Below, piece by piece: positions 54,501-64,000 of a DNA stretch of 64,000 bases. Both the position numbers and the translations under genes were made by a program. A model generated the notes under the pieces. The model was given only the letters and a program-made list of their open reading frames with translations, did not search any database and had not been told where the DNA came from. Position 1 is the stretch's first letter, and every line of letters begins with the position of its first letter. The DNA comes from Metaphire vulgaris (Eukaryota; Annelida; Clitellata; Crassiclitellata; Megascolecidae), in assembly GCA_018105865.1 (NCBI GenBank), contig CM030833.1, positions 10,150,881-10,214,880 of the forward strand, in the 5' to 3' direction.

Positions 54501-55955
54501 TGCATTAAAGTATAATGTGTTATATATAATATTGTCTGTAATACACACAAGAATATTGCAAATTCGTGTGCAAAGCATACAGTCATAAATATTGCTGCAG
54601 CCGTCATCATCACTGCTGTCATCATCATCAACACAACCTTCACTCTTCCAAGAGCTAGTTTGGGTTCCCTGTTCATCTTTGCATGGGCAAATCTACAAAT
54701 GGCATTATTCCTCACATACATTACTCACTCAATCAGTGGACAATACAAGTCCCTTTTTAAGATAGAAGTTAGATTTAATACTCAACTAACTAATATCTGA
54801 CTTGGCTCTAAACACCAAAAATCTAGTCAACTGTTCCTCAATAACTCACGATTTCCAAACCAGGGATTCTCAACCTGTATCAAAAAAATTGGTATTTACA
54901 CTAATAGTAACTTGCCCTTCAAATAGCATTTTGCTTGCCTATCTTTAGTCTTTTCAAAATCCAGATTGTTCATCAGCTGAGTTCTTGAATTCTTCAGAAT
55001 TAAAACTGTTATGGTCAAGCCCAACAAATAGTATACCCAAGGGCATAAATAAGGGATTGAAATTGTATCACTTCAAGAAGAGCAAACATTAACAGGAAAT
55101 GAACATATAGCATTAAAAAGGATGACAATAAGAGGGTTTTACTGTACATTTGAAGCCTGCAATAACAATATTATTATTTTAGAAAGTGCCTGGTTCATTC
55201 TGTTAACTTCTCCCACCCCTTATCTTATTCTCTTTCAGATATCTGAAATACATTTCAAAGCAGTTCAAAGGGCAAGGACATATAATAATCCACCTCTGAA
55301 ACAACAACATAGGTTCACAGATGTATTGAACACATGTAGGCCTTGGAGTTAAATGAATCCAAGAAATGTCAAAAACAATGGAATGGGCAATCCTCTTTTA
55401 ATTGGGTCTCACCACTTAATGCAGATGCTTGTTCTAAATCATATTCACACTTGAAATCTAATATGTTTATTGTCTGGCTAAGGATAAAATTTCAATGAAT
55501 GGTTCAGAATACAGTACATTGAGTCTCACATGCCACCTGAATGTGTTTCAGTTCAATGAAGTACTCTCATTTTGCCAAAGTGTGGGCATACTATTAGGGC
55601 TGTTTAGCTGTTACAACTGTAATTTTATATATTTATATTAAGCAAAACACTGGGCTAGTTCATATATGGGGCTTTTTCTGTTCTGGTCTCTGGTGTCATC
55701 ATTAGTATAGGGTTGAGAAAATTAACATTACAAATCCTTCACAAGCATAAAATATATAGAACCAAGTTTTTCCACTATACTGTAATTCCACTTACTGAAA
55801 CAAGAAGTGACTAAAGCACCAGAACTGGAGCAAATCATCTGCTGCAGTGGAGTCAACTGAGTCAGACCATTGCATTCCCTGGCCTTTAAAAGCTCCCTGG
55901 TCTTTAAAAGCGGGGATGGATAGGGGGAGGACTCTTGTTTAAATGAAGAGTCCAT
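44445..55955 (-). CDS. SLC25A40: Mitochondrial carrier of the SLC25A39/SLC25A40 type
   Basis: Eight exons, 5' to 3': 55955-55796, 54444-54236, 52326-52259, 52087-51960, 47987-47814, 46884-46775, 45271-45115, 44584-44445. Splice phases agree at every junction and the joined frame is 381 codons plus TAA. Three carrier signatures are present: [11 protein letters not shown] (55-65), [11 protein letters not shown] (196-206) and [11 protein letters not shown] (290-300). Other hallmarks are [29 protein letters not shown] and [15 protein letters not shown]. Known: SLC25A39 and SLC25A40 import glutathione into mitochondria through the inner membrane. The first matrix loop carries LCLCTHC (91-97); in SLC25A39 loop cysteines are reported to sense iron. 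Which of the two paralogues is closer cannot be settled by eye. The N-terminal 30 residues and the start codon are uncertain. The introns hold TTAA, hAT and mariner-like MITEs. Confidence 0.9.
45115..45271 (-). CDS. SLC25A40: Carrier gene exon 7 (third signature)
   Basis: The acceptor is ATTATTCTAG and the donor TTTGCTG|GTATGC. The frame reads [20 protein letters not shown] and ends [13 protein letters not shown]. Confidence 0.9.
45528..46262. mobile_element. hAT-type MITE, CAGGGTTGGACTGG ends, carrying a SINE-like insert
   Basis: The left end is CAGGGTTGGACTGGCCTGG and the right end CCCAGTCCAAGCCTG, inverted with mismatches. Flanks TATTTTAC and TAATGTAA agree at only 5 of 8, so the target duplication is weak. 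It lies in an intron of the carrier gene and contains a tRNA-like segment at 45641-45745. Confidence 0.6.
45641..45745 (+). repeat. tRNA-derived SINE-like segment
   Basis: TAGCAGAGTGG at 45650-45660 fits a polymerase III A box and GGTTCAACTCC at 45694-45704 fits a B box, at tRNA-like spacing. It begins GTGGGAAGT like a tRNA head. No functional tRNA acceptor stem is visible, so it is read as a SINE. Confidence 0.6.
46263..46560 (-). mobile_element. 3' end of an L2/CR1-like LINE
   Basis: TAATGTAATATAGC, then CTATATAGCGCCTC, matches the tail pattern of the LINEs at 59733 and 58510 (a short pentamer repeat next to TATAGCGCC). Only 3' untranslated-type sequence remains. Confidence 0.4.
46775..46884 (-). 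CDS. SLC25A40: Carrier gene exon 6
   Basis: The acceptor is GTGCTTTCAG and the donor GGGACA|GTAAGT. The frame reads [20 protein letters not shown], then [16 protein letters not shown]. Confidence 0.9.
47132..47610. mobile_element. MITE with GGGCCCATCCATATATTAC ends
   Basis: Inverted ends GGGCCCATCCATATATTAC and GTAATATATGGATGGGCCC enclose 479 bp in a carrier-gene intron. The end pattern is related to the 41137-41523 element. No certain target duplication. Its right subterminal ATGCCTTTTTTGCCTACG recalls the shared motif. Confidence 0.7.
47814..47987 (-). CDS. SLC25A40: Carrier gene exon 5 (second signature)
   Basis: The acceptor is GCATGCATAG and the donor TTCTCAG|GTAAAA. The frame reads [20 protein letters not shown], then [20 protein letters not shown] and [17 protein letters not shown]. 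Confidence 0.9.
48491..48595. repeat. (TA)n microsatellite
   Basis: A long TA/TATATG run in a carrier-gene intron. Poly-Ile/Tyr open frames here are artefacts. Confidence 0.95.
48791..51337. mobile_element. TTAA-flanked long-inverted-repeat element with internal repeat units
   Basis: The left end is TTAACCCCTTAACCAGGGAT and the right end, read inverted, TTAACCCCTTTACTAGGGAT. Similarity of the two arms continues for over 100 bp (CGTTCTTCAAAA, AATTTGCTACATTTCAGGC). Repeat units of about 330 bp lie at about 49600-49900 and 49930-50200 in one direction and at 50600-50880 and 50950-51250 in the other. A further TTAACCCCTTTACCGGG end at 48659 may be a nested or alternative left end. No transposase is recognised. 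The GC-rich part 48900-49560 is unexplained. It lies in an intron of the carrier gene. Confidence 0.65.
50522..50592. repeat. Perfect 71-bp palindrome (32-bp arms, 7-bp loop)
   Basis: The arms start TGTGACCCGCTGGGAGAAAA and end CATAAGT, around AGGGTCC. The sister repeat unit near 50948 reads ATTGATATATCTTTACC without it, so it is an insertion in this unit. Confidence 0.95.
51960..52087 (-). CDS. SLC25A40: Carrier gene exon 4
   Basis: The acceptor is CTAATGTTAG and the donor CGAG|GTGATT. The frame reads [20 protein letters not shown], then [10 protein letters not shown]. Confidence 0.9.
52259..52326 (-). CDS. SLC25A40: Carrier gene exon 3
   Basis: The acceptor is TATCTTCATAG and the donor ACTCT|GTAAGC. 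The frame reads [20 protein letters not shown], then AT. This 68-bp exon is too short to stand out by itself and was placed by splice sites and family motif. Confidence 0.9.
52601..52680. mobile_element. Short TTAA-flanked MITE (80 bp)
   Basis: Left TTAACCCCGTAACTGGG, right CCCAGTTAAGGGGTTAA. The core TAACTCAATGTAAAATGGAC is shared with the copy at 25293-25374. Confidence 0.75.
52765..53232. mobile_element. TA-flanked MITE with a GC-rich internal tandem repeat
   Basis: The ends are inverted copies of CCGTATTTTC, followed by GCATATAAGACGC, flanked by TA (52763-52764, 53233-53234). This suggests a mariner-like origin. Between 52875 and 53125 it carries tandem GAGCGCCGACGGG-type units, far more GC-rich than its surroundings. 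Arg/Gly/Ala-rich open frames there are artefacts. Confidence 0.7.
53548..53832. mobile_element. hAT-type MITE, CAGGGCTTTCCAAAC ends
   Basis: It starts CAGGGCTTTCCAAACTGTG and ends GCTTGGGAAGCACTG. Flanks are CCTTAAAT and CCTTAATT (7 of 8). Two forward copies of the shared motif lie at 53685-53704 and 53735-53756. Confidence 0.85.
54236..54444 (-). CDS. SLC25A40: Carrier gene exon 2 (first signature and matrix loop)
   Basis: The acceptor is GCTGTCAACAG... with exon start CTACTCC, and the donor GCAAGA|GTAGGT. The frame reads [20 protein letters not shown], then [20 protein letters not shown]. The Cys cluster in the loop corresponds to the variable Cys-bearing loop of SLC25A39/40. Confidence 0.9.
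55796..55955 (-). CDS. SLC25A40: Carrier gene exon 1 (N terminus)
   Basis: The donor is [31 protein letters not shown] matches the start of helix 1 in this family. ATG at 55955 gives a 30-residue leader ([20 protein letters not shown]...). An acceptor-like TGTTTCAG just upstream means part of the leader could come from another exon. Confidence 0.75.
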
Positions 55956-57196
55956 TACAGTAGATGAGAAGCAAAATTCTGAAACAGTGATTTTAAATAC
56001 ACCAAAAGTCACAGGTAACAAATGCATTAAAATGGTATATATCAAAAAGTCAAGTGTCTTGAAATGCAATACAACAGCCTTTGTATAACATTCATTCATA
56101 TTATAAATAAGCAAGTGAGTATTCAAGTAAACCAAAGCACATTCCCTCAAATCTGCTATGACAAAAAAACTAATCTACAAATCAAATACAAGGGAACATA
56201 AAAAGGTTTTTTCCAATAATTATATTTATGCTCATTATATGCATATATTATTATATAGGTATATATATATACATATACACATACTGTATATATATATCAC
56301 TACAAATATATATATAATATATATATATATCACTACAAATATATATATATATATATCACTACAAATATATATGAACAAATATTTAAAAAGTTTAGCATTG
56401 CAAGACAAACATTGATTATGCTTCAGTGATTTGGCCATAGTCAGTTAAGTCCGACACATAGGCCTAGTGACATAGTAAACATAGAGGGTAAAAATAGACT
56501 GATTTTATGCTGACTCACCATAACACGCAAAATTGGATCTTTATTAGTCAAATGCATACAGGCTGTGCTTCATTTTATGTCAGAATCATGTAATATAAAA
56601 ATAAATAAATAAATATATATATATATATATATATCTTGAAATAGTAAATTATGTCAAATTTATTAATGAATTAATTTTTTTAAACAAAACTATGCATGCT
56701 TTATAAAATTGCTGTGACTTTATTTAGCTTATATGATAGGTAGTAGTAGTTGAGTGCATCATGCAAGTTAATGAATCAGGGACAAGAGTAAATGGGGAGC
56801 ACTAAACAAAATTCTTAGATCAGCGATCCAAACTTTTTCCAAAAAGGGCAAAGTTTTTAAAAGAACATATTTTCATGGACCATAGTTAAAAATCTTACCT
56901 ATGCATACATACGTCGTGAAGACTCCACTGCAAAATTCAACAAATGAATTCGTCAACGGTCAGACTTGCCCATTTACTTGGATCTTAGACCTATTCTGTT
57001 CAACCATCCAAACTAGCACTGCCATCCAGATTCCCAATTCGGTCACATTTCCCAGACTCAACTAGGAATATCTCGCTAGGCAGCTCAAAAAGTGACTAAC
57101 AACTTCTAGTACCTGACCCCACAGTGCTTCAACCCAGCTTTCATCTGGAGCACCAAGATTTGGCTAATTTCAATTGCTATCAAACCAATCATGGCA
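55956..57196. other. Sequence upstream of the carrier gene
   Basis: TA-rich repeats lie at 56255-56366 and 56611-56633. No promoter element or upstream exon could be fixed. Confidence 0.4.
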
Positions 57197-57204
57197 GGTG
57201 TGCA

Positions 57205-57509
57205 CAGTGGCAGTTCCAGGAATTCTTGGTGGGGGTGGGATGAAAAAATGTATCGGAAGTTGATGTTGGGGATACAAAGTGAAGAAGAAAAAACAAAAGA
57301 AAAGAGAAAAAGGTCATTGTTTGCCCACTAAATGTTAATAAACCTTGCAAAAAAGGTCGACAAGCTAAAAAAGAAGGTAATTCGCAGTATTTTTTACTAA
57401 TTTTTTTTAAAAACTCACCGGAAAATAGGTTGACAAGCAAAAAAAGGTCATCTGAAACCCCGGTGGGGGGATGCATTCCCACTCCCCAGTCATCAACATG
57501 GTGGAACTG
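57205..57509. mobile_element. hAT-type MITE, CAGTGGCAGTTCCAGG end, right end shortened
   Basis: The left end CAGTGGCAGTTCCAGGAATT matches the 42908 copy. The right end is GGTGGAACTG, lacking the last CGCCA-type bases. A perfect 8-bp duplication GGTGTGCA flanks it (57197-57204, 57510-57517). The shared motif is at 57430-57450. Confidence 0.8.
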
Positions 57510-57517
57510 GGTGTGCA

Positions 57518-57614
57518 GCATCACTCCATCAGTAAGGCATCGGGATCAACCCAAATTGTCCTTGTGGTAGTAGACAAACAATGATTTTGATATATAAATT
57601 AATTTACTATTTAA

Positions 57615-57661
<47 letters not shown>

Positions 57662-57710
57662 GTCCCAAAGTGTCCCTTTGTCACAAAGTTCCAAAGGAGG
57701 ACTCAAACGC

Positions 57711-57746
<36 letters not shown>

Positions 57747-58509
57747 TCATCAGCCTCCTTTTTACCTGAAATAAAAAAAAAAAAAAAAAAAAAAAAAAAG
57801 CCGGCACGTTCGTTGCATGGTTAGGTTAAGCATCTAACCTAGGGCGAAAATCATTAGCTAGAAGCCCCCGCCCCCCCAGAAATCAAAAAGTCAAATTGTT
57901 TCATTAGCTAATTAAATCAAAAAATTTGTTTCAACAACTTACCGACTGTCTCTCATACAACAGCATTTACGAAGCACGCAAGCCTTGTAAGGCCACTGTC
58001 CTTCAATCAATATGGGGCCAAAGGTTTGTAAAAACAATGCAAAAAGCATGATCATGCATTATCGACATTTGTCCATAAAAATTCTTTTATTCGTCAACTT
58101 GTGCATAAAAATCCATTTTTACTCTTTCAAAAATCCAATACTCCCAAACAATCATCGATACTTCAATTTTAAACGAATATTTTCTCCAATTTTGCATCAG
58201 ATTTCTTATTTAAGGATGTTGCAACACTGCGCAATCCATTCCTGCAAGTGTAACCAATTGTTCGCTATTTCAATGCAAATAATTTTCGATCTCAATCCCT
58301 TAAAAAGTAGAATTTACCTTTTCAGTGCAATGCACTCATTCCGTCGATTACACCATGTTTATTTGAATGCAATCTGGACCCAGAACCAGACCCTGACCCA
58401 CTACCGCAAGCTGCCATATCAATATTAGCCATGCCCCGTTCACACAACAAGTCAACGACTAAAAAGCATAGAAATCATTAGACGAACGAAAGGTTGAGGT
58501 CGTCTGCAG
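57518..58509. other. Intergenic DNA with (TA)n and two poly-A tracts
   Basis: (TA)n lies at 57617-57658, with A-tracts at 57716-57744 and 57771-57799, the first followed by GGTCATCAGCC. The 138-codon frame at 58012-58428 has no recognisable domain and is not called. Confidence 0.45.
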
Positions 58510-61420
58510 TGTTAAAGTAAAGTAAAGTAAAATCTCGTGGATTTCTATAGCGCCTTGGAAAGCAGCACAACAGTAGCTGCTTATTCTTAGGCGCTCAGCC
58601 TCTCTTAAAATAGCTATAGGAAAGGTGTGGGATCAGCCAGGCAATGGTCAATATCCGAAGGGCAGTGAGGCTAGGTTGTTACAGCTATGGCGGAAATGAT
58701 TTAAGAAACAGGAAGGATTTAAGCTTAGACCTGAAGACTTGAGGAGATAGTGCAGGAATTATAGGAAATGAGGATTCAGATTTTATTGTTTGAAAGTGTC
58801 CAAATGTGCGAAGGGTTGGGATCGAGTTCCAGAGTTCAGGTGCAGATAAGAAGGCACGGTTGCAAATTTTCAGGGATGACTGATTTAGCGGGCGTGACAG
58901 AGTGAGATGAGATGACGAACGTTGGGGTCGAGGAGGCTGAAATTGATCTAAGGTAGACAGGTTTTGATGACTTTTGTGTAAGCTAGTGTTATTATCTTAT
59001 ATTGGATACGTTCTGTTATTTTAAGCCAATGTAATGATTTTAGTATGGGTGAAATATGGGAGAATTTAGGTGACATAGTAACAGCACTTTTAAAGCATTT
59101 TGTATTGATTGCAATTTGTTGATGGAGGCTTTGGGAAGGTTATAGTAGAGGGAGTTACAGTAATCTAATTTGGAGTGGACTATAGAGGTGGCGATTGTGG
59201 ATGCAGTCTTAATATCAAGACAAGGACGTAGGCGACGAAGGTCACGAATATGAATAAAGCAGGCTTTTGAAAGTTGGGAGATTTGTGATTCGAAGTTTAG
59301 AAAAGAGTCAAATTTGAATCCGAGATTTCTAGCAGTTGGAACAGGGATTATTGTGGTGTCAAGAGCCAAAACTAGTTTAGGATTGTCAATTTTTTTGAGT
59401 TGCTGGGGTAGTCCGATTAAAAGAAACTCTGTCTTAGATGGGTTGAGAGCGAGATTAGATGACATCCATGCAGAGATTGACGAGAATGCAGATTCAAGCT
59501 CAATAATAGAAGCATTGAATGAAAGAGGTGAGAAGGACAGGAATAGCTGAGTGTCATCGGTATATAGAGTTGGTGATTTAATTTGAGGGAATTAATTAGA
59601 GATGAAAGTGGTGTGGTGTAAAGGCTGAACAGTACAGGCCATTGAGGCACTCCATAATCTATAATATGAGAAAGAGAAATTTGGCCAAGACAGGACACTT
59701 GAAAAGACCGAGATTTGAGATAAGATGCAAACCAGTTGTGTAATGTAATGTAATGTAATGTAATGTAATGTAATGTAATTAGCTATTTATATTGCGCCTA
59801 ATCAATTAATGTTAGCAAGCGCATTACAATTAATGTCAATTATGTCAATTATTATATGCACAATTAAAACAAATGTGTCTTCAAATGTTTACGGAAAGCG
59901 ACGGGCGACTTTATGCTCCGTAGCGCTGGTGGAAGAGCGTTCCAGGCATGGGGTCCAGCGTACGAGAAGGCTCGTTGTCCCATGACTGTCCGAAGATGAG
60001 GTTTCTGGTATTGACTGGTAGAGGCTGATCGTAGGCCTGGTCTACCAATGGCGGTTGATGTTGGCTGGAGCAGATCAGCCAGATAGGTCGGACAAAGGCC
60101 ATTCTGTGCACAGAACATCAGCGTGCATAGTTTGTGTTGTATCCGTGACTGGACTGGAAGCCAATGAAGTTCACGAAGCGCCGGAGTGACGTGGTCTCGA
60201 GGTTTCAGGTCCAGCACCAGGCGTGCAGCAGCATTTTGTACGCGCTGCAGGTTGGCCAGTGTAGACTTTGGAAGGCCGGCAAGAACGGAATTACAATAGT
60301 CTAGTCTGGACAGCACAAACGCAGAAACCAGTTGCGCAGCGACTAAGCGATTCGACAAATCTGGCGGATACGTCGTATTTGATAGAAGCAGCTCTTGGCT
60401 AACTGTCCAACATGTTGCTTCATGGTCAATTCGTTGTCGAACAGTACTCCAAGATCTCTGACGACGGAAGAAGGGCGGACGATGGTGCCCTGAAGTGCCA
60501 AACTACAATCAGTGTTAGACAGCTTAAGCATGTTAGCATGTGAGCCAAACCATGCAAGCTCCGTCTTGGAAGCATTAAGTTGCAATCGTCGTGAGGAACA
60601 CCATCCTTGGACCTCTGTGATGCAATTTTGGAGACGACCAAGAGCAAGACCGAAGTCTTTAACGTCCACATGGTCGTAGATCTGTTTATCATCAGCGAAA
60701 ATATGATGGCGAAGATCATGACGTTGAAAAATGAGGGCAAAGTCTTCCGTATATGTGATGAAGGCAATCGGTCCCAAAGACGAGCCCTGGGGCACAGAGC
60801 ACTCGAGAGACAAAGCTGGCGAGGAATCATTGAGGTGGCGAAATATCTGCTCACGTCCAGTGAGGTAAGAACGAAACCAGCTAAGGGAACTCCGCTGACT
60901 CGAAAACGTTCCTCCAGGACACGGAGCAGTATGTCATGATCCACCGTGTCGAAAGCCGAGCTGAGGTCAAGTAGTACAAGTGCAGTGACCTTGCCATCGT
61001 CTATGGCGCGCGCGAGGTCGTTGTGGACTTTAATTACCGCTGTTTCTGTTGGAGTGAAATCGCCGATACGCAGATTGATGAACTGGTAAAAGGTGATTGC
61101 GCTCAGAAAACTCAGCAAATCGAGCAACGACTGTTCGCTCCACGAGCTTCGACACAAAGCTCAAGTTAGAAATTGGTCGAAAAGATTTTGAGCTTTTTCA
61201 GATATGCCAAACCAGAGAGAGAGTCGCTCGAGCAGAATTTTGTGATCTATGGTATCAAATGCTGCAGAGAGATCAAGGAGACAAAGGCCAGTAACTTGTC
61301 GGAGACCAATTGCAGTTAAAATGAAATGTAGGCGAGGACAGTTTCAGTTGAGTGATGTTTAGTGTAGGCAGATTGATGAGCATTATATAGTGAGTTACTT
61401 GAAAGGTGCTCATTCAGTGT
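58510..61420 (-). mobile_element. L2/CR1-like LINE (outer copy), split by another LINE
   Basis: On the minus strand the outer copy reads QSAYTKHHSTETVLAYISF and LCLLDLSAAFDTIDHKILLE at 61400-61165. It resumes below 59732 with WFASYLKSRSFQVSCLGQIS, a degraded GVPQGS box, a YTDDTQLF version of the YADD box, NPSKTEFLLIG and SKLDYCNSLYYNLPKASINK. The 3' side ends near CTATAGCGCC with a TTTAC pentamer tail at about 58514. Frameshifts and stops make it inactive. Confidence 0.8.
59733..61165 (-). mobile_element. L2/CR1-like LINE (inner copy), 5'-truncated
   Basis: It reads [68 protein letters not shown] (catalytic FADD intact), SRLDYCNSVLAGLP and AWNALPPALRSIKSPVAFRK. Frameshifts fall near 61040-60860 and 60350. 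The 3' tail is a clean ATTAC repeat (59733-59778), as in L2-type elements. Confidence 0.85.
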
Positions 61421-62146
61421 TGACGCCGATTCGCCGAAAGCTCTGAAACTGAAGGCCCAAACGACAACCGAAAATACATAATGAGAAGATTTTCGAGAAA
61501 ATTATCTTTTCTAGGCTTTTATGTAAGAATATTTTGGTTGTAAACTAGACTATCTTTTAAAACTAATTAGCTTAAAACCACATTCTCGAGAAATCACAGC
61601 ATTTGCTTTAGCTAGTGCAGTTACCAAATCACCTAAATCAGGGTTGTCCAACTGGCGGCCCGCGGGCCGGATCCGGCCCACAGGCCAGTTTCATCCGGCC
61701 CGCCACCGAGTTTGGGAAAATAACAATTTTAGGTGTAAGAGTAAGACCAGTTATTACCGTTATTTTAGGGCCTGTAGGACTACACTAGGACTATAGGAGG
61801 TTACCGAATTGCTTACTTATCCACACTCCACAGGTGACGGCGATTATTAAACTTACTTATGTACTACTTATTAGTTATTACTAACTTACTTACATTTTGT
61901 CATTTCGCTGCAAGTCTCATTCTCGCTCAGTTAAAATTTGATGCGGTTTTGGGCAGTCTGCTAATGTAAATAAAATAGATTCGTGTAGGCCTTAGTATAT
62001 AGTATTAGAAGTTGTGTGGAACTGTGGATCGTACTTGCTAATAAAGAGTTCAAAAAGGCGGGAAGTTGATGAAAAAAATATGTGTTTTAATAGTATATGG
62101 GAAAATGGATTATGGTTAGTCTACTTTTGTACGGACAATTCTGATT
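61421..62146. other. Intergenic DNA with one orphan hAT-type end
   Basis: CAGGGTTGTCCAACTGGCGG, followed by CCCGCGGGCCGGATCCGG, at about 61641 looks like one terminus of a hAT-type repeat. No partner end was found. Nothing else recognised. Confidence 0.45.
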
Positions 62147-62154
62147 TACCACAG

Positions 62155-62498
62155 CAGGCTCGCCGCAAGTGAAACCCCTGGAAAAAAAAATGTGGGGTGC
62201 AGATGGGCTGTACCTTCTCTGCACCCCCTTTCAGCTAAAATTCGTCAAAAATTGCCAAAATTTGCTAAAACTGGCCCAAAAATTGCCAAAATTTGCTAAA
62301 ATTGGTCCAAAATTGCCAACGTTTGCAAAAAATCGCCAAAAATTAGTTAAAATTAGCCAAAAATTGCTAAAATTGGCCATAAAATTGCCAAAATTTGCAA
62401 ACAAATATCTTGCCCCAAAGAAAATTGTGAAATGATGCTACTGCTTTTATCTGGAGAAAATCTGCACCCCCTGATGAAAATTCGTTCTGGCGGGCCTG
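62155..62498. mobile_element. hAT-type MITE with an AATTGCC internal array
   Basis: It starts CAGGCTCGCCGCAAG and ends TTCTGGCGGGCCTG. Flanks are TACCACAG and TACCAGTG (6 of 8). The middle (62235-62410) is an imperfect tandem array built on CCAAAATTTGCTAAAATTGG. Confidence 0.65.
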
Positions 62499-62814
62499 TA
62501 CCAGTGTTTAATTTGTCTGCAAGTGGTGCCTGTGTCGATAGATTTTAACGAAAAACGACATTAGGAAATATATTGACGAAGCTCGCGCAGGACCAGGGTG
62601 AGATTTGTGACCTGGAGCAGTGGAGGGGGGATATGTCGAGCTTGGGGGATGTAGTTGTTGGGAATGTAGAAGTGGGGGGATGTAGTGGTGGGGGAGATGC
62701 AGTTGGGAAGTGAGGGGAAGATTCCCCCTTCCCCTACAAATCGCGCCCTGCGTAGGACTCACCACTAAGGCACGTGTCCGTTTGTCGGTTACAGGCGGTA
62801 GCCGCCCCAGCTAT

Positions 62815-62940
62815 CAGGGTTGGAGTTGCCGGGGGGTTGGGAGGGGGAGGGGTTGAACCCCCCAGCTAACTTTCCAACCCCCCAGCTCTTTCTTAAAATT
62901 ATGTTTGGGGGTCGACTCCAACCCCCCCCAGCTATTGGCC
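62815..62940. repeat. Inverted-repeat segment with GTTGGAGTTG/CGACTCCAAC
   Basis: GGGTTGGAGTTGCCGGGGGG on the left and GTCGACTCCAACCCCCCCC on the right form an imperfect hairpin. The same words and layout recur inside the hAT element at 30953-31018, so it is a small mobile family. Confidence 0.5.
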
Positions 62941-63046
62941 CAACATTTGCTGCTTCTGAAATTCAGAATGAATTATAATAATTCCAGAACTTGATTAAAA
63001 TTATAACAATTCTCTCAGTTTCGACTTACTTACTTACTATGCATGT

Positions 63047-64000
63047 ATGGCTCACAGATTAGAGTTGGCTGTGAAGAACTCAATTGACGATCTTAATGCC
63101 ATCTGGCACTTTAAAGTGTTTGTAGATGAACTGTACAAAGTGTATAGCATGTCTCCCAAAAATCAGCGAGAGCTGCAAGATGAAGCGAAATTGCTGTCTG
63201 TTGGGCTGTTGAAAGTTCAGAAAGTGTTTGATGTTCGTTGGGTCTTTTCATCATTTGTAGCAGTTAAGGCAGTATTACGTGACTTTGCTGCTTTAGTTGC
63301 CCACTTCACAAAGTGTTCATCTGCAGATGGTGCAGAGGGTGATGGCCGAACATCAAAAGAAAGGAGCAAATACCAGGGACTGCTAAAAAATGAAATCTTG
63401 GCTTTTTGTGAGACCTGCTTGCTGAAGGATGCTTTGCGATGCCTTAAACAGCTGTCATATCTGCAGAACCAGGAAGCCACTATATTGACACTATATTGCT
63501 AGTCATATCGATGACACCATAAATAAGCTTCAGGGATTGAAAGAGGTAAAATATTGTGAAGCAGGTCAAGATGTTGAAAATGAGGAAGGCAGTGTTTATG
63601 GTGACAAAAAAGGCATTGTTACAACAATGAGTAAATTTTTGGAACATTTTCAGAAAGACCAGCACTACAAAGGTGTTAAAATTGAGATAAAAGCTACAGA
63701 TGCTGCTAGCTTTGAGAAACGTAAAGGCCAGTTTCTTCAGTCATTGTGTGACAATCTGTGTCAGCGTTTTCCATCTTCAGAATTAATCGAAGCTGCTGCC
63801 AGCAAACCCATTGGATAAAGCTCTTTAGGGGAGAGGCAAGTTGCAAGTTTGTGTAAGCAGTTTGGTATAAGTTGCACTGATGAAGCAGAAACTGTTGCAC
63901 AGCATGTAATGTTCAAGAAGACTGATGGCATTACACTGGGAAGAAATTTGAATCATCTCATTATTCTCATATCTGTTTTGAAAGTTCTGCCACTTTCATC
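63047..64000 (+). pseudogene. hAT transposase-derived gene fragment, runs off the window
   Basis: The frame opens MAHRLELAVKNSIDDLNAIW, matching the (C-x)-H-R-L-x-L-A block in hAT-type transposases. It continues with VQKVFDVRWVFSSFVAVKAV. It breaks at about 63495 and resumes in another frame as ASHIDDTINKLQGLKEVKYC, has a stop at 63816-63818, and continues AKQ-like to the window edge (KQFGISCTDEAETVAQHVMF). Known: this architecture is common in ZNF862/KIAA1586-like and DUF4371 hAT proteins. The dimerisation domain would lie beyond 64000. Confidence 0.7.

Noticed and set aside
58012..58428. 138-codon open frame on the plus strand
   Set aside because: AT-rich composition, no domain, no flanking splice or promoter signals; likely chance.

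Overview
This is a piece of animal (metazoan) nuclear DNA. It is AT-rich, with coding sequence split into short exons at GT-AG introns, long microsatellites, and many interspersed repeats. Nothing is bacterial: there are no operons, ribosome sites, CRISPR arrays or rRNA/tRNA genes. The repeat types (L2/CR1-like LINEs, many hAT MITEs, tRNA-derived SINE traces) and an excess of the palindrome TAGGCCTA suggest an invertebrate, perhaps a marine deuterostome. I cannot name the species.

Two protein genes can be rebuilt exon by exon, both on the minus strand. (1) A cell-surface immunoglobulin-superfamily gene runs from about 29071 down to 13186. It has a signal-peptide exon, three Ig domains on five exons, and a tentative C-terminal exon that looks like a GPI-anchor tail. 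Its splice phases agree throughout, except that the Ig2 exon is one base short. One intron appears to use a GC donor. (2) A complete mitochondrial carrier gene of the SLC25A39/SLC25A40 (mitochondrial glutathione carrier) type runs from 55955 to 44445. It has eight exons, consistent phases and 381 codons, with the three carrier signatures in place. An unassigned candidate exon lies at 576-1169 and a weaker one at 42178-42425. A decayed hAT transposase gene enters at 63047 and runs off the right edge.

Most of the rest is transposon-derived. LINE fragments lie at 29838-31549, 34470-34711, 38690-39440, 39600-40500 and 58510-61420. A mariner transposase fragment sits at 34712-34925. At least sixteen hAT-type MITEs are present, many with perfect 8-bp target duplications. 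TTAA-flanked (piggyBac-like), pogo-like, mariner-like and Harbinger-like MITEs are also present. Several nest inside each other: hAT in LINE, LINE in LINE, hAT in hAT, hAT in piggyBac-like.

The signals most worth a second look are: a short motif, GACCTTTTTTGCTTGTCAG, that recurs inside many MITE families with unrelated ends; a LINE copy with a 5' inversion and a 28-bp overlap (a twin-priming scar); a collinear second copy of the 576-1169 exon edge split apart by C-rich satellite blocks; a perfect 71-bp palindrome inserted in one repeat copy inside a long-terminal-repeat TTAA element; and the GC-AG intron and one-base frameshift in the Ig gene.
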